A stretch of 64,000 nucleotides of DNA from Methanosarcina acetivorans C2A (GTDB lineage: Archaea > Halobacteriota > Methanosarcinia > Methanosarcinales > Methanosarcinaceae): positions 3,720,001 through 3,784,000 of the forward strand of contig NC_003552.1 in NCBI RefSeq assembly GCF_000007345.1. Reading direction: 5' to 3'. A model generated the notes under the pieces. That model did not search any database, was not told the DNA's origin, and worked only from the letters and a program-made list of their open reading frames with translations. The position numbers and the translations under genes are program-made. Positions 17,662 through 25,409 of this stretch are shown piece after piece (position 1 is the first letter of the stretch; every line of letters starts with the position of its first letter).

Positions 17662-17952
17662 ATGAGTTTCACGCTTAATATAGAAACTGATTTTTCGCCT
17701 CAGGAAGTATGTGAGTCTATCCGCTCTGCCCTGGAACATGAAAAGCATGTTGCAAAATACAAGGTCAAGCGGTATACCATAATCTGTGAGGACTTCGAGG
17801 CAAAGTTCGGGTACAGCTCAAGTGAGCTCAAGGCGAAGTTCGAAGCCGGAAACATGGGAGATGAAAGTGATTTCTTCGACTGGTATGCGGCAAAAAGAGG
17901 GCTCGACCACTGGAACAAAAGGCTTGAGATCCTTTCGGGGATTTCCTTCTGA
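17662..17952 (+). CDS. Small orphan antitoxin-like protein, copy 3
   Basis: 96 residues, ATG 17662 after GGATAGAT. The best-preserved member of the three-copy family: TLNIETDFSPQEVCESIRSA, then LEHEKHVAKYKVKRY, FEAGNMGDESDFFDWYAAKR and WNKRLEIL. Cytosolic, with no nuclease or membrane motif. It stands alone between the PKD relic and the IS1 element. The conserved C-terminal motif is what suggests the TumA-like antitoxin comparison; without a toxin beside it the function is open. Confidence 0.8.
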   Translation: MSFTLNIETDFSPQEVCESIRSALEHEKHVAKYKVKRYTIICEDFEAKFGYSSSELKAKFEAGNMGDESDFFDWYAAKRGLDHWNKRLEILSGISF

Positions 17953-18100
17953 GCCTTCTGAGAGGAATCTTAATTACTATTTTTTCCTAAATTTCTGCCA
18001 TTCTGTTTTCCGAAAGTGGGTTTGAAGCCCGGAGCACTCTTCTACGGGACCGTGTCGTTATCTCCTGAATCATGTTTCATCTCCTGAATTATGTTTTATC

Positions 18101-18840
18101 GGTATTTTTAATTAAATATAGATAACTCTTTATTTCTGTTTTTCATCAATAGAAGAACAGAGTACTTTAGCATTTCAAGACTCTTCGTATAACACTTTGT
18201 CTTTCGTCTCAACCTTGCCAGAAAGTGCCTTAGTATGCCGTTATATCCTTCAACTGTATACGTTTCTGCTTTGGATTGAGTATGAATGGTTTCAGGAATA
18301 AACTCTGCATATGCCCTCCAGTGATCAGTCATCACTTCTCCAATCTCTTTCTTCTTTAATTTTTCCCAGAGTAGTTGTCCAGTTTTCGTTCCTCTGCTAC
18401 CAAAAGAGCAGTTGATGAATTTTTTCCCAACTCTATCAACAGCAATCCAGATCCAGCAATATTTTTTTTGTTACCGATGTAAGTGTGCATCTCATCCAGT
18501 TCAACAATAGATAGCTCATTTTCGCTTTTTAGCTCCTCTATCTCCTGACCAAATTTCTTTATCCATTTTTGGACAGAAACATGACTTACCCCTAAAAATC
18601 GTCCTATTGAACGAAATCCTAATCCCTCAAGATAAAGTTGCAAAGCCTGTCTCTTAACTAAAGGAGAACTAGCAGTTGATTTTAGCTCGACTGAATAGTT
18701 ATATCCACAATCGTGGCATTTGTAGCGTTGACGTCCACAAACTATACCGTTTTTTGTGTGATTGGAACTTTTGCATCTTGGGCAGTTCATGCAGAAATAT
18801 AGGTTTTCATAATATATAACTATAATTAAATACCAATGCC
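18101..18840 (-). mobile_element. IS1-family insertion sequence, 740 bp
   Basis: Ends start with GG and match imperfectly as inverted repeats (15 of 20: GGTATTTTTAATTAAATATA left, GGCATTGGTATTTAATTATA right). Length, GG ends and 8-bp duplication fit IS1. The transposase is encoded on the minus strand and fills the element. The perfect duplication argues for a recent insertion. Confidence 0.9.
18108..18790 (-). CDS. IS1-family transposase, two frames joined by a possible -1 frameshift
   Basis: Frame 1 (18790 to 18356) has the zinc-binding head (CPRCKSSNHTKNG, CHDCGYNY), a helix-turn-helix region and the first catalytic Asp in IVELDEMHTYIGNKK. At a run of eight A (minus strand, 18469-18462) a -1 shift changes the frame to one starting YCWIWIAVDRVGKKF, which continues through MTDHWRAYAEF to the end at 18108; the sum is about 228 residues, normal for the family. 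Either this is programmed slippage, known for IS1, or a lost A (9 to 8) has killed the copy. In classical IS1 the slip lies before the catalytic domain, here within it, so mutation is at least as likely. Confidence 0.8.
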
Positions 18841-18848
18841 GTTTTATC

Positions 18849-19154
18849 TTCCAACCTCCTGCTATCGGGCTGCACGATCGGGTTCAGGACCCCTACCTTA
18901 TCCCTTTATAAAAGCCTCTCTGTTGCAGGAATGAGTTTTCCCGGTAAAATGTTTCAGGCAGCAAGGTAGAGAATGGACAAATTATTTATGTATGTTATAG
19001 AGTATTACAGGCTAATTTATTCACTACATATGGAAACAGCCTCATTCTCTACCTCCCCCACCATCTTAACATCATCAAAATATAGTAAATTTTCCTTCGG
19101 GAAAGGGGTCTGGTACGACTTTTCCATTGTAGAAACAGACTTGAGGTGTTTAAC
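18849..19154. other. Upstream region of fae
   Basis: About 300 AT-rich bases with TATA-like stretches (for example TTATTTATGTATG near 18981-18993). I see no gene. It should contain the fae promoter. Confidence 0.5.
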
Positions 19155-19661
19155 TTGGTAAAAACTGTTTTAAAAAGCATGATAGGAGAAGCCCTCATCG
19201 GTACAGGCCCGGAAATCGCACATATAGACCTTATCATCGGGCCAAGAGGCGGACCTGTTGAAACAGCGTTTATGAATTCCCTTGCAATGCCCAGGCAGGG
19301 ACATACCCCTCTTCTTGCTGTCCTTGAGCCGAATGTCCAGCCAAAACCTGTGACCCTGCTAGTAAACAAGGTAACGATCAAGAATGTAGCACAGGCTGCC
19401 CTGATGTTCGGACCTGCCCAGGCTGCGATTGCAAAAGCTGTTATGGACTCGGTAGCTGCCGGAATACTCCCTGAAGAGCAGGCAGATGACATTTTTATCA
19501 TCGTTTCGGTCTTTATCGAATGGGATGCAAAAGACAAGGATAAAGTCTACGAATACAACTATGAGGCAACCAAACTTGCAATAGCCCGTGCAATGGGGAA
19601 CAAACCGACCGTTAAAGAAGCACTGGCCAAAAAGGACTCCGCAAAACATCCTTTCGCATAA
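19155..19661 (+). CDS. fae: Formaldehyde-activating enzyme (tetrahydromethanopterin hydro-lyase)
   Basis: 168 residues from TTG 19155, six bases after GAGGTG; a GTG at 19146 and an ATG at 19179 are alternatives. Fae condenses formaldehyde with tetrahydromethanopterin to methylene-H4MPT. The catalytic His lies in GPEIAHIDLIIG; the rest (KNVAQAALMFGPAQAAIAKAV and IFIIVSVFIEWDA) is typical. This is the stand-alone form, not the Fae-Hps fusion also known in Methanosarcina. In methanogens it may detoxify formaldehyde or link to ribulose monophosphate chemistry; no partner gene adjoins. Cytosolic. Confidence 0.92.
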   Translation: MVKTVLKSMIGEALIGTGPEIAHIDLIIGPRGGPVETAFMNSLAMPRQGHTPLLAVLEPNVQPKPVTLLVNKVTIKNVAQAALMFGPAQAAIAKAVMDSVAAGILPEEQADDIFIIVSVFIEWDAKDKDKVYEYNYEATKLAIARAMGNKPTVKEALAKKDSAKHPFA

Positions 19662-20040
19662 AAAAACGGGAAAGGATTGTGAAGGGTTTGAGTAAAGTAG
19701 AAGCGCTAAAAAGCGTTTCCTCCGCACCGAACCTTTCTGTAAGCTTAAAGTTGTAAGGAAGCGTATTTTGGAAACGTTTGGTTTGCGGAAGCTGAAGGTT
19801 TCGGGTCTCAATTCTTCTTTTTTGCACAGCCTATGAAAGTTGTCTCACCTTAAAGGGTGTCTCGCCTTAAAAATTGTCTTACCCCAAAAGTTGTCTAAAA
19901 AGTTGTCTTACCCTAAAAGTTGCTTTAAAAGTTGTCTTACCTTCTGTCCTGGAGATGCCCGAAACAGGAGAAAAAAGAATGAAAGGTAATGCACTTTAAA
20001 GAACAAGAAATAAAAGTGGAGTAATAAGAGTGGAGTGGTA
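19662..20040. other. Intergenic region with imperfect repeats
   Basis: About 380 bases. Between 19835 and 19945 a GTTGTCT(C/T)ACC(T/C)TAAAA motif recurs about six times with irregular spacing. No gene is supported. The repeats lie upstream of the bacterial-looking gene at 20041. Confidence 0.5.
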
Positions 20041-20982
20041 ATGAAAAAATCAAATATTATTGAAAATGTGCTTGAAAAAGCAGGCAACAAGAACCTGATA
20101 AATGAACTTACAAACAGGCTGTCCCAATCAGAGATTACTACATTTCTGCTCGCCCTTTCAAAAGAGATGGCGAACAAAAATACTCCGAATGATATCTTAA
20201 GCAGGTACGAATCCAACAGGTTTGTAAAGCCTTCCGGACTTAACCCCATTAAAGTCAAGCAAGTAGAACTATTGATGCTCGAAATGGCTGAAGCTTCGGG
20301 TTTTTCACCTGTGTTGCTCTCCCCTGCAGGCCTGTTAGGAAGCTGCTCTGTCATAGCAAAGGTTGACCAGAACAACGTGATCTCCGCAACAAGAGGGCTG
20401 GAACTCATTGCAGACAGCACCAATATGCTCGCCATATACCTTGCCAGTGGGATAAAAAACAGAACCATCGATAACACAAAAAGTCCGGTTCATTTATCCG
20501 CAACCTGCAGGGTTACTCGCGGACAGATGTTTCAGAGTACGGCATTTGTCCCTCATTTTAGCCTGTTTACTCTTGTCAGTTCCGGCAAGGACAGAGGTTC
20601 TTATGGCTTCGAAAAGGAAGCAATAGCTAGGCATATGGAGTTTTATATAAGCTATTTCGAAGAGAAATTGGGGCATAAGTTCCGGGTATCTCTTAACATA
20701 AGGAATGGCTATACCGATAAAACGGGCTTCATCGAGAGAATCCATCTCCACCTTCGGGAGAGGTATCCCAATATTGATTTTACAGTAAACCTGGAAGAAA
20801 TCGACAATAGTTATTATCAGGGAATTAATTTCAAGCTCAGCGTAAATGAAGTGGAAATTGTGGACGGTGGCTTTGTTGACTGGACACAGAAATTGCTTGG
20901 CAACAAAAAAGAACGCTTACTAATTAGTGGAGCAGGAGTGGATTTGCAGCTTATCACAGGGATGCTGGATAAGAGTATTTAA
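20041..20982 (+). CDS. Conserved protein of unknown function, bacterial-type
   Basis: 313 residues from ATG 20041 with GGAGTGG upstream (GTG 20035 is an alternative). Conserved-looking blocks are LIDELT-like NLINELTNRLSQSE, LLGSCSVIAKVDQNNVISATRG, VDGGFVDWTQKLLGNKKERLLISG and GYTDKTG. The DWTQ...NKKERL(L/F)ISG ending is one I associate with uncharacterised Bacillus-group proteins resembling class II aminoacyl-tRNA synthetase-type folds, but I cannot name it. No signal peptide. Its neighbour at 21243 also looks Firmicute-like, which suggests both were acquired. Confidence 0.65.
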   Translation: MKKSNIIENVLEKAGNKNLINELTNRLSQSEITTFLLALSKEMANKNTPNDILSRYESNRFVKPSGLNPIKVKQVELLMLEMAEASGFSPVLLSPAGLLGSCSVIAKVDQNNVISATRGLELIADSTNMLAIYLASGIKNRTIDNTKSPVHLSATCRVTRGQMFQSTAFVPHFSLFTLVSSGKDRGSYGFEKEAIARHMEFYISYFEEKLGHKFRVSLNIRNGYTDKTGFIERIHLHLRERYPNIDFTVNLEEIDNSYYQGINFKLSVNEVEIVDGGFVDWTQKLLGNKKERLLISGAGVDLQLITGMLDKSI

Positions 20983-21007
20983 GGGTTAGACGACTGAATA
21001 TTCATAA

Positions 21008-21133
21008 GACCGGTTAAAACCAGGCAGATTTAAACCTGATATAAGCATTGATGAAGGAGATGACCTTTCCAGATACGGACTCGACGCTAGAGTTTTTCAT
21101 GTTTCTGGACATTCAAAAGCCGCAGATAATTAA
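21008..21133 (+). pseudogene. Remnant of a metallo-beta-lactamase-fold hydrolase
   Basis: A 41-codon frame closed at both ends contains IDEGDDLSRYGLDARVFHV, then SGHSKA, matching the central HxPGHS(x)G part of MBL-fold hydrolases (here with Ser for Pro). There is no start codon, and the zinc-binding HxHxDH part is absent. A short relic of a larger gene. Confidence 0.5.
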
Positions 21134-21242
21134 GAAAAACAGAAGAAAAAGAGAAATTTTGCTGGGATCACAAACAGGTCAGGGCCTGTAGGAGAACCTT
21201 TTTCTTGCAATTTCGAGAAAACGGAGTTTGCAGCAGATTTCA

Positions 21243-21869
21243 TTAAACGGGGTTAGACAAGTAAGATAAATCGTTTAACTTTCGTATAATTCTTACCCCT
21301 TTATCATTTTCATTTAAAACTGAGACTCCTCCGGGTAGGCCCCGAAATTCCGTATTTTCCAGATTATTGATATCGTGGTTATGCCACATGTAAAATAGCA
21401 TACTTAATGTACCGCCGTGCGAGACTATTATAATGTTTTCTTCCTGAGAATTATGTATTTCATGCAAAAAAGGAAGCAGTCGATCGTATAGCTCTCGTTT
21501 TGATTCTGCATCTGGCAGGAGTTTATAATCCAGAGAAGATATATGCATATCCTGCTTAATCTGATTTTTATGTAACCACTCAACTGATTTTCCGGTGGCA
21601 CTTCCTAAATTAATTTCCCGAAGTTCTTTTTTATAAATCGGCACAATTTCCAGTGAGGAAGCTACGATATCTGCGGTTTGTTTGGTCCGCAATAAATCGG
21701 ATGCATACATCACATAGTGTTGATCCGTTACTTCTTTTCTCAATGCTTCACCGATATTAAATGCCTGCTGCTTTCCCAGAGCAGTTAATTCCCAGTCAGT
21801 CCAGGCCCCTATCATTCCATTCGTATGATGGACAGATTGTGTGTGCTGAATCGTAATAACATTTTTCAA
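21243..21869 (-). CDS. Histidine phosphatase family protein with atypical QHT motif
   Basis: 208 residues from TTG 21869, which yields MKNVITIQHTQS and has AAGGGA upstream; the frame extends nine codons further to another TTG. Phosphoglycerate-mutase-like fold: GAWTDWELTALGKQQA, SDLLRTKQTADI, and the second catalytic His in IIVSHGG. The first motif, normally RHG with the phospho-accepting His, is QHT, so the Arg that binds phosphate is missing while His is kept. Similar QHT forms occur in Bacillus-group proteins as I recall. AT-rich and bacterial in look; substrate unknown. Confidence 0.8.
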   Translation of the reverse strand: MKNVITIQHTQSVHHTNGMIGAWTDWELTALGKQQAFNIGEALRKEVTDQHYVMYASDLLRTKQTADIVASSLEIVPIYKKELREINLGSATGKSVEWLHKNQIKQDMHISSLDYKLLPDAESKRELYDRLLPFLHEIHNSQEENIIIVSHGGTLSMLFYMWHNHDINNLENTEFRGLPGGVSVLNENDKGVRIIRKLNDLSYLSNPV

Positions 21870-22019
21870 TTTTCTACTTCCCTTAAATCGTTCCAATAAA
21901 GAACTTACGCATTTGAACTGAGAAACCGGGTTTCAATCAAATTGCGGGCGGCACGCAGTTAAAAATAACATAGACTTAATAAGGTTGATATGATTTTTCA
22001 AAAAAGTTCCGAAAAGGCA

Positions 22020-22949
22020 CTAATTGTCGGAATAAAGCTCAATTCTCCGGTCTTCAAAGACGGGAATAGCCTTTCGAATTTCTTCTTTTCCTGTAAGGTC
22101 AAGGTCGCAGACAATGGTGCACTCCTTGCTGCCTGCTTCAGCTTTTATCTCGCCCCAGGCATCAATAATCATCGAGTTTCCGAAGTATGTGCAGTCAGGG
22201 ACAGAGCCTGTCCTGTTGCAGGCGATGTGCGGGATCTGATTTTCAATCGCTCTTGCCTTTGCAAGGGTTTTCCAGTGCTCAGCCCTGGGATTGGGAAAAG
22301 CAGCTATGGTAACAAGCAGGTCAGATCCGGCAATGGAAAGTTTTCTTGCAACCTCTGGAAAGCGGAGTTCATAGCAGATTTCAAGCCCTATTTTCAGATT
22401 TTGTTTCTTAAGGGAAATGGGCTCTATGGAGCTTCCTTTTGAGAAATAACCGTTTTCGGCTTTGAAAGGGTGGGTCTTTAGGTAGGTACCCGCAAGGACC
22501 CCGGACTCAAAACAAAAGCCAAGGTTGTAGTAGAGAGTGGAATTTTTCCTTTCCGTAAAAGCCTTACTTCCCGGAATTTCTGTTTCTTTTCCGGAAAACC
22601 CCTTTTCTTCTTTTTTAGAACCTTTTTTTCCACCATCTCTACCCTTATCATTACTGCCTTCTCCATCATCTTCCGTGTAAGCTTCTCCGCTATCCTTCTG
22701 AATAATTGAGCCAAGGATAATACAGTCGTTTGCTTCGGAAAAACATGCAAGGTTCTCAAGAGTGGGAGAAGGGAGGCTTTCGGCTGCATGGTTGAGGTCT
22801 TCGTAGCAAAAACCTGTGGTAAAGACCTCGGGAAAAACAATTAACTCGGCTCCTTTCTTAACGGCTTTGAGGGCCATGTAAAGGGCTTTTTCGAGGTTTT
22901 CTTGCTTCTTGCATTGAAGCACGTCCATCTGGATACAGGCAACTTTCAT
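22020..22949 (-). CDS. Carbon-nitrogen hydrolase (nitrilase superfamily)
   Basis: 309 residues, ATG 22949. The Glu-Lys-Cys triad is Glu41 (FPEVFTTGF), Lys158 (YLKTHPF) and Cys192 (LEICYELRFPE). Such enzymes hydrolyse amides (omega-amidase, N-carbamoyl compounds, deaminated glutathione); the substrate cannot be fixed from sequence. Residues about 92-135 are a charged Gly/Lys/Glu/Asp insertion absent from minimal members, probably a surface loop. It has its own transcript with the 23030 gene upstream on the same strand, 80 bases away. Confidence 0.88.
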   Translation of the reverse strand: MKVACIQMDVLQCKKQENLEKALYMALKAVKKGAELIVFPEVFTTGFCYEDLNHAAESLPSPTLENLACFSEANDCIILGSIIQKDSGEAYTEDDGEGSNDKGRDGGKKGSKKEEKGFSGKETEIPGSKAFTERKNSTLYYNLGFCFESGVLAGTYLKTHPFKAENGYFSKGSSIEPISLKKQNLKIGLEICYELRFPEVARKLSIAGSDLLVTIAAFPNPRAEHWKTLAKARAIENQIPHIACNRTGSVPDCTYFGNSMIIDAWGEIKAEAGSKECTIVCDLDLTGKEEIRKAIPVFEDRRIELYSDN

Positions 22950-23029
22950 ATTCGGACCAACATATCTGCTTTTTTATTCCGGATTGGATTCCGACTTGTG
23001 TAAAGGTTTTCAGGAAAAAGAAAAAATTT

Positions 23030-23680
23030 TCAGGGCACCAGAGTTGTTTGTTTGCTTTTTGCTACCAGCCCTTCTAGATCCATCCTATGCCGAATCATCC
23101 CTGAAAGCACTTCGTTTGCAAGCCGGGTTATTTCTTCCCTGTTTTCTCTGACTTCGTATGCAGGGTCGTCTACAGGGATCTCAATTTTCGTAATTTCCGC
23201 TCTGGCTTTTTTCAGGGAAGAGTCCGAAACTTCACAAACCATGCCGGGTTTTTCCATGTACTGGTCGAGGTGTTTCTGGGTGATCCCTGCAAGTTTTAAC
23301 TCCCTGCGGAAACAGGGCCTTTCAAACAGCCTGGAAATTACATAAACGCCTACGGGAATCCTGAAGTCAAGATCGATTTTCAGGATCTGGGTCCTGAAAA
23401 TAAGGTAAATATCTTCAGAATCAGAAGGGATTGACGACCCTGGTTCGCTGCCTTTTTCAGGCAGAGCCTCCATGTCCTTTTCGGGCAAAGCATAGATTTT
23501 GGAAGGGGGAACTTCACTTTCCTCCAGAAGTTCGAGATCCCGGAGTGCCCTGAGGTAACCTGTCAGGACCAGCCGGTGTTCTTCTATCCCCTCGGCTTTC
23601 AGTTCCCGCGAAAGTCCGCTGATTGAGAGCTGCTTACCGTCAAGCAGTTCCATAACTTTAAGGTTGAGTTTCTCGACCAT
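23030..23680 (-). CDS. Conserved archaeal protein with N-terminal winged-helix-like domain
   Basis: 216 residues. Residues 1-60 look like a winged helix (KVMELLDGKQLSISGLSREL, then LTGYLRALRDLELLEE). A Pro/Ser/Glu linker follows (65-88), then a C-terminal domain (90-216) with IPVGVYVISRLFERPCFRRE. No enzyme motif. I believe it is a conserved hypothetical of methanogens, but its target or partner is unknown. It could be co-transcribed with the nitrilase gene. Confidence 0.7.
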   Translation of the reverse strand: MVEKLNLKVMELLDGKQLSISGLSRELKAEGIEEHRLVLTGYLRALRDLELLEESEVPPSKIYALPEKDMEALPEKGSEPGSSIPSDSEDIYLIFRTQILKIDLDFRIPVGVYVISRLFERPCFRRELKLAGITQKHLDQYMEKPGMVCEVSDSSLKKARAEITKIEIPVDDPAYEVRENREEITRLANEVLSGMIRHRMDLEGLVAKSKQTTLVP

Positions 23681-24267
23681 TGTCTCTGCCTTTATATTAA
23701 CATCAGGGTTAATTAATGGTAGTTCGGTCTTCAGGCCAAGGGCCAGAAAAACACAATCTCCTGCTTCAATAATACATAATCAAGTCCGCATTTCCGGGAG
23801 CTGCCGGAAAAAAACTGAATTTTTCCTGTCACTAAAAGGCTGAACAGGAAAATTGCAGGGAGTAACACACGATGTAATTATCCGGCATGATATAAAGCTT
23901 ATGAGAGTTTTGCATAGAGGCTGAAAAAATTGAAGTATTTCGGTAAAGAACGGAAACTCAGGCTTACCAGAAGGAAAAAAGTGTAAAAGCAAAAGAAGTT
24001 CTTGAAGTAACGGATTAATTTTGAGAAAAAAGAATTGTAGACCAGATTGAATAAGAGTAAAAGAACTTCGGATTGCAAAAATATACATAAAAACTCCTGA
24101 AAAAAACACATTTAAATATAAAAGTATAGATATGAACTCCTGCACCCCACTGATGCCTGAAGAAACAGCAATCTGACTTCTTTTCAGCGAAATTGAAGGG
24201 CAACGCTTAAAAATGATAATTGCCATCTCAATTAAGTTCAAATTGATGACTTCGCAAGGAAGTAAAG
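23681..24267. other. Intergenic region between divergent genes
   Basis: 587 bases between the minus-strand 23680 start and pdaD. AT-rich; minus-strand frames at 23780-24241 give Phe-rich translations without ribosome sites and are rejected. The promoter of pdaD should be near the right end (TTTAAATATAAAAG, about 24111-24124). Confidence 0.5.
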
Positions 24268-24765
24268 ATGATCACAAAGTTAATTCCGAGAAAAGTATTC
24301 TTTACAAGTGGAGTTGGTTTACACTCCGAAAAACTTGAATCATTTGAGGTTTCACTCCGGGATGCAGGTATTGAAAAATTTAATCTTGTAACCGTAAGTT
24401 CGATTCTGCCCCCAAACTGTGAAATTGTGACAAAGGAAGAAGGTCTGAAAGAACTTAGTCCTGGAGAGGTAGTGTTCTGTGTAATGTCCAGAATCTCTTC
24501 CAATGAGCCGGGAAAGACCTTAAGCACCTCCGTCGGATGCGCACTTCCCAGAGATATAAGCAAGCACGGTTATATTTCCGAGTACCATGCTTACGAAGAA
24601 AACGCACAGGATGTGGGAGAACATGCCAAAAAACTTGCAGGAAGCATGTACAGCACCTGGACAAATGAAGCTCCCCTCAAAACCTTCAGCATCCCAAGGT
24701 CGTCTTCAGTACAGGAAAGCGGAGACTGGATGACTGTAATATCCGCAGCAGTTTTTATAATTTAA
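24268..24765 (+). CDS. pdaD: Pyruvoyl-dependent arginine decarboxylase
   Basis: 165 residues, ATG 24268 behind AAGGAAG. Converts arginine to agmatine, the first step of archaeal polyamine synthesis. The self-cleavage site is in TVSSILPPN: cleavage before Ser45 would give the beta chain 1-44 and the alpha chain with an N-terminal pyruvoyl group. GYISEYHAYEE is also typical. No PLP motif. It lies upstream of deoxyhypusine synthase on the same strand, 640 bases apart; both act on agmatine/polyamine chemistry. Confidence 0.93.
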   Translation: MITKLIPRKVFFTSGVGLHSEKLESFEVSLRDAGIEKFNLVTVSSILPPNCEIVTKEEGLKELSPGEVVFCVMSRISSNEPGKTLSTSVGCALPRDISKHGYISEYHAYEENAQDVGEHAKKLAGSMYSTWTNEAPLKTFSIPRSSSVQESGDWMTVISAAVFII

Positions 24766-25409
24766 AGAGGAATTTCATACCGAAACTCCGCTGGAACTGC
24801 GGTTAATGCTGTTGTTTAATATACATTACAGTACTATTACAGATATTAATTACAGACTTTACCTGTTTACAGACATTACATATTTACTGCAATACATCAT
24901 TTACATCATCTGTTTCCCTATACTATCTCTCATACCCTCTCCAGATCACAATAATTAGCATCCGATCATCAACTCAACATTTATCATCAACCCAATTTCA
25001 ACTCAGCGTTAATCATCAACCCAATTTCAACTCAGCGTTAATCATCAACCCAATTTCAACTCAGCATTAATCATCAATCCGGCACCTGATCAACAATCAA
25101 ACATCAATCAGCAACCCAGATCCAACCATTGTTGTAAGTTGCCAGGTCATTATTGGGAACTATCTATCCATAACATAGCTTTCCCCCTCATCTCATAACT
25201 TAAACAAAGCAAATCAATCTTCCTTCGGAGAAGCCTGTCTCTATGAGGAAGCTTCAGGCGAGAGAGTCTGCATATATTGATATTTAATAAAAAATATATA
25301 ATCATTTAACGTCATTTGCGTCTCTTACCGTCTATTGCCGGGCACCTGCCAGACAGAATTCCGGGGTCACAGGCAAACGTATCGCTATCTGCTTATTATG
25401 GAGAATGGC
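24766..25409. other. Intergenic region with 29-bp tandem repeats
   Basis: About 640 bases between pdaD and dys. Apart from the tandem repeat at 24983-25078 it holds AT-rich sequence and a TATA-like ATAAAAAATATATAATC at about 25287-25303. No gene. Confidence 0.5.
24983..25078. repeat. 29-bp direct tandem repeat, about 3.3 copies
   Basis: Units start at 24983, 25012 and 25041 (ATCATCAACCCAATTTCAAC followed by TCAGCGTTA), with a partial fourth from 25070. Copies are contiguous without spacers, so this is not a CRISPR array despite the unit length. Confidence 0.85.

Larger units (their letters stand above)
18093..18848. repeat. 8-bp target duplication of the IS1 element
   Basis: GTTTTATC occurs at 18093-18100 and again at 18841-18848, directly bordering the element. 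Eight to nine bases is the usual IS1-family duplication size. Confidence 0.9.

Noticed and set aside
18108-18335. Second half of the IS1 transposase as a separate gene with its own ATG
   Set aside because: The upstream sequence in the same frame (from YCWIWIAVD) continues the transposase without a break, so it is the C-terminal half of one frameshifted protein.
23780-24241. Minus frame of 153 codons upstream of pdaD
   Set aside because: Phe/Ser-rich, no ribosome site, and it covers the region where the pdaD promoter must lie.
24983-25078. 29-bp repeats that might be a CRISPR array
   Set aside because: The units are directly joined with no spacers between them and no cas gene is near.
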